NCBI GenBank assembly: GCA_902727945.1
Contig: CACVAV010000107.1
Location: 1-8,271 of the forward strand
Source of the DNA: an uncultured Thiotrichaceae bacterium
Lineage (GTDB): Bacteria; Pseudomonadota; Gammaproteobacteria; Thiotrichales; Thiotrichaceae
Reading direction: 5' to 3'
Length of the DNA: 8,271 nt
Position 1 is the stretch's first letter. Each line of letters starts with the position of its first letter. The notes under the pieces are model-generated. The model saw only the letters and a program-made list of their open reading frames with translations, was not told the DNA's origin and ran no database searches. Positions 5,959 to 8,271 of the stretch are shown in pieces. The position numbers were made by a program, and so were the translations under genes.

Positions 5959-7023
5959 ATGTCCGACCAAGAACGCATGATTTCATCACAAACCAGTACC
6001 GAAGAAGAACGGGTTGATGAACAAATCCGCCCCCGCCGCCTGAAAGACTACCGGGGCCAGCCGGTGGTGCGCGAACAGATGGAAATTTTCATTGGCGCTG
6101 CACTAGGGCGCGGTGAGTCACTGGATCACACCTTAATATTCGGCCCGCCGGGATTGGGGAAAACCACGCTATCCAATATTATTGCGCATGAGATGAACGC
6201 CAGCCTGCGCCAGACTTCCGGGCCGGTGTTGGAAAAAGCAGGCGATCTGGCGGCGCTGCTGACTAACCTTGAACCACATGATGTATTGTTCATTGATGAG
6301 ATTCACCGCCTGAGTCCGGTGATTGAAGAAATACTGTATCCGGCGATGGAAGATTTCCAGCTGGATATTATGATTGGCGAAGGCCCGGCAGCACGTTCTA
6401 TCAAGCTGGATTTACCGCCCTTTACTTTAATTGGTGCGACTACACGCGCGGGTCTGCTGACCTCTCCCCTGCGTGATCGTTTCGGCATTGTGCAGCGGCT
6501 GGAATTTTATAATGTAGCCGACCTTTCATACATTGTCGGGCGGGCGGCAGGCATTCTGGGTGTGCCGATCGAAGATGACGGCGCGTTTGAGATTGCCCGC
6601 CGCTCCCGTGGCACCCCCCGTATAGCTAACCGCTTATTACGCCGGGTACGCGATTATGCACAGGTCAAAGGTGATGGCCTGATTACCCGTGACATGGCCG
6701 ATAAAGCACTGGATATGCTGAATGTCGATGAGCAGGGTTTTGATCATATGGACAGGCGCTTGCTGCTGGCGATGCTGGAAAAGTTTGATGGCGGGCCGGT
6801 AGGTGTTGATAGTCTGGCCGCAGCCATTGGCGAAGAGCGCGGTACGATTGAGGATGTGTTGGAACCTTATCTGATCCAACAAGGCTTTATGATGCGTACC
6901 CCACGAGGCCGGGTCGCCACGCGGCACTCATGGCAATATTTTGGAATGAATATGCCGGAGAATACTGACTCTCCGGGCATGGGCGAAAACCTGGGATTAT
7001 TCGGAGATGCAGATAACTCATGA
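5959..7023 (+). CDS. ruvB: Holliday junction branch migration DNA helicase RuvB
   Basis: RuvB is the AAA+ motor that, as hexameric rings bound to RuvA, drives branch migration of Holliday junctions in recombinational repair. The 354-residue product has every expected element: GPPGLGKTT (62-70, Walker A, Lys68), LFIDEIHRLSP (110-120, Walker B), GATTRAG (159-165, sensor 1), LRDRFG (171-176, arginine-finger region), RGTPRIANRLLRRVRD (217-232, sensor 2) and the winged-helix end IEDVLEPYLIQQGF with RTPRGR (297-318). The start at 5959 is supported by alignment of MSDQERMIS with the E. coli N-terminus (MIEADRLIS); the ribosome binding site is weak. A tail of about 24 residues (331-354), absent from the shorter E. 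coli protein, follows the winged helix. No ruvA or ruvC lies immediately upstream, unlike the common ruvCAB order, and yidD overlaps the stop codon. Confidence 0.98.
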   Translation: MSDQERMISSQTSTEEERVDEQIRPRRLKDYRGQPVVREQMEIFIGAALGRGESLDHTLIFGPPGLGKTTLSNIIAHEMNASLRQTSGPVLEKAGDLAALLTNLEPHDVLFIDEIHRLSPVIEEILYPAMEDFQLDIMIGEGPAARSIKLDLPPFTLIGATTRAGLLTSPLRDRFGIVQRLEFYNVADLSYIVGRAAGILGVPIEDDGAFEIARRSRGTPRIANRLLRRVRDYAQVKGDGLITRDMADKALDMLNVDEQGFDHMDRRLLLAMLEKFDGGPVGVDSLAAAIGEERGTIEDVLEPYLIQQGFMMRTPRGRVATRHSWQYFGMNMPENTDSPGMGENLGLFGDADNS

Positions 7024-7265
7024 AATATATTCTGAGATGGATTGTGCGCGGTTATCAATTATTTATCAGTCCGGTATTCCCCAGCAACTGCCGCTTTTAT
7101 CCGACTTGTTCACACTACGCGATGGAAGCACTGGAAAAACACGGGGCGATCAAAGGCACGTGGCTGGCGCTGCGCAGGATTGGCCGCTGCCACCCGTGGA
7201 ATGACGGAGGGGTTGATCTTGTGCCGGAACCCAAAGCCGGTAAAAAGAATGTTCAGAGTAAATGA
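7020..7265 (+). CDS. yidD: Membrane protein insertion efficiency factor YidD
   Basis: This 81-residue protein carries the YidD (DUF37) signature: SNCRFYPTCSHYAMEALEKHG (residues 22-42), KGTWLALRRIGRCHPW (45-60) and GGVDLVP (63-69), with the conserved Cys24, Cys30 and Cys57. The N-terminal segment YILRWIVRGYQLFISPVF forms an amphipathic, membrane-associating helix. Known role: it sits at the inner membrane and assists insertion of proteins through YidC, though it is usually dispensable. The ATG overlaps the ruvB stop as ATGA, and GGAG at 7003-7006 is rather far (13 bases), so translation is probably coupled to ruvB. It usually lies between rnpA and yidC, so its position here between ruvB and glnE is unusual. 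The family's usual GxDPVP end reads GVDLVP, a minor change. Confidence 0.95.
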   Translation: MKYILRWIVRGYQLFISPVFPSNCRFYPTCSHYAMEALEKHGAIKGTWLALRRIGRCHPWNDGGVDLVPEPKAGKKNVQSK

Positions 7266-7317
7266 GCAATTAAGAATTAGTCGCGAGGAGTAAAAGCATG
7301 GCTATTGATGAGCAATT
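7262..7317 (+). repeat. Imperfect short direct repeat around the glnE start
   Basis: ATGAGCAATT occurs at 7262-7271 (overlapping the yidD stop) and again at 7308-7317 inside glnE codons 4-7. In both copies it is followed within a few bases by ATTAG and then a CG-containing stretch. The pair flanks the glnE ribosome binding site and start. It looks like a small local duplication, or a coincidence. Confidence 0.35.
7285..7290 (+). promoter_or_regulatory. Ribosome binding site of glnE
   Basis: GAGGAG ends seven bases before the ATG at 7298 and fixes the glnE start. The 32-base gap after yidD seems too short for a separate strong promoter, so co-transcription with ruvB-yidD is likely. Confidence 0.85.
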
Positions 7318-8271
7318 GATTAGCGAACTATCACCTGAGTTTCAGCAACAGTTGGCAGGTGTTCTGGCCTGTAGTCCTTATCTACAGGAACAGTTGGAAC
7401 GTACGCCGGAGTGGCTTGGGGATTTGGCTGATACTTCCACTTATACCGAAGGCGAACTCATCCAAAAAATAGCCACTGAAATAGCCATCATAGAAGATGA
7501 AGCTACCCTAATGCACCGCGTGCGCAAAATCCGCCACCGTGAAACTGTACGCATTGCCTGGCGTGACTTGAGCCGCATGGCCGAACTCACAGAAGTCATG
7601 CGTGACGTCTCCGACTTAGCGGATGCGCTGGTGGGCAGTGTGCTGGATTGGTGGCATGAGCGTTTGTGCCTGAAATTCGGTGTACCGCATAGCCGCGACG
7701 GTATCCCTCAACGCTTATTAGTGTTGGGCATGGGTAAACTGGGTGGCCATGAGCTTAACTTTTCTTCTGACATCGACCTGATTTTTGCCTTCCCCGAATC
7801 GGGCGTCACCGATGGCCGTAAGCAACTCGATAACCAAACCTTTTTCACCCGCCTGGGGCAAAAGCTGATTAATACACTGGGGCAGATGACGGGAGATGGT
7901 TTTGCTTACCGTGTCGATATGCGCCTGCGGCCTTTTGGTGAGGTGGGTGCGCTGGCGCTGTCATTCGATGCGATGGAACATTATTACCAGTCGCATGGCC
8001 GGGAATGGGAACGCTATGCGATGATCAAAGCGCGGATAATGGCGGGTGATCAGCAGCAAGGCCAGGCATTAATGCAACGCCTGCGGCCTTTTGTTTATCG
8101 GCGGTATCTGGATTATGGCGCGGTTGAGCAGTTGCGTGATATGAAGCTGATGATCAATCGCGAGGCTAAGCGCAGGGGTAAAAAACAGGACGTAAAACTC
8201 GGTCAGGGCGGCATTCGCGAGATTGAATTTACTGCACAGGTGTTTCAGTTAATGCGCGGTGGACGTGAACA
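7298..8271 (+). CDS. glnE: Bifunctional glutamine synthetase adenylyltransferase/adenylyl-removing enzyme, N-terminal part (3' truncated)
   Basis: GlnE switches glutamine synthetase off by adding AMP to a tyrosine and on again by phosphorolytic removal, in response to PII (GlnB) and glutamine. The visible 324 residues cover the N-terminal adenylyl-removase half; full-length family members have about 950 residues, so roughly two thirds lies beyond the window. Diagnostic motifs are LLVLGMGKLGGHELNFSSDI (140-159) followed by DLIF, with the nucleotidyltransferase pair Asp158/Asp160, then YRVDMRLRPFGEVGALALS (204-222), EWERYAMIKAR (236-246), FVYRRYLDYGAVEQLRDMK (265-283) and KLGQGGIREIEF (300-311). 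The frame is open to the last base. The start ATG has a good ribosome binding site. It follows yidD by 32 bases on the same strand and is probably in the same transcript. Confidence 0.97.
   Translation, partial: MAIDEQLISELSPEFQQQLAGVLACSPYLQEQLERTPEWLGDLADTSTYTEGELIQKIATEIAIIEDEATLMHRVRKIRHRETVRIAWRDLSRMAELTEVMRDVSDLADALVGSVLDWWHERLCLKFGVPHSRDGIPQRLLVLGMGKLGGHELNFSSDIDLIFAFPESGVTDGRKQLDNQTFFTRLGQKLINTLGQMTGDGFAYRVDMRLRPFGEVGALALSFDAMEHYYQSHGREWERYAMIKARIMAGDQQQGQALMQRLRPFVYRRYLDYGAVEQLRDMKLMINREAKRRGKKQDVKLGQGGIREIEFTAQVFQLMRGGRE

Noticed and set aside
6637..6927. Minus-strand open frame of 96 codons within ruvB.
   Set aside because: It is antisense to highly conserved ruvB coding sequence and has no independent support.

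Overview
This window looks like ordinary chromosomal DNA from a gammaproteobacterium. RuvB and GlnE closely resemble the enterobacterial proteins by eye, there is a FadL-type outer-membrane porin and two lipobox lipoproteins, and base composition appears moderate (roughly half GC). I cannot name a genus with confidence. I see no mobile element, CRISPR array, tRNA or rRNA.

Left part (1-1854): the 3' end of a ClC-type chloride channel/antiporter gene (only the C-terminal CBS region is inside the window) is followed by a 231-base gap and then a lipoprotein with a long basic, Gln/Pro-rich linker and a conserved C-terminal domain that looks lysozyme-like. A strong two-way hairpin terminator separates it from the convergent fadL-like gene.

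Middle (1876-4840): a FadL/OmpP1/TodX-family outer-membrane transporter (minus strand) and an alpha/beta-hydrolase lipoprotein resembling secretory lipases (plus strand) diverge from a short AT-rich intergenic region. Each has a perfect AGGAGG ribosome binding site. Together they suggest surface hydrolysis of an ester or lipid and uptake of the hydrophobic product.

Right part (4808-8271): an aminoglycoside-phosphotransferase-fold kinase of unknown substrate (minus strand) diverges from a compact plus-strand cluster: ruvB (Holliday-junction helicase), yidD (membrane-insertion efficiency factor, overlapping ruvB by ATGA) and glnE (glutamine synthetase adenylyltransferase/adenylyl-removase, cut by the window end). 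ruvB has no ruvA or ruvC directly upstream, and yidD is away from its usual rnpA-yidC neighbours, so this cluster is a rearranged set of housekeeping genes.

Nothing here amounts to a clearly new system. The points most worth a second look are the lysozyme-like lipoprotein and the small-ORF chain in front of it, the lipase/FadL divergent pair, the ruvB-yidD-glnE linkage, and the orphan kinase.
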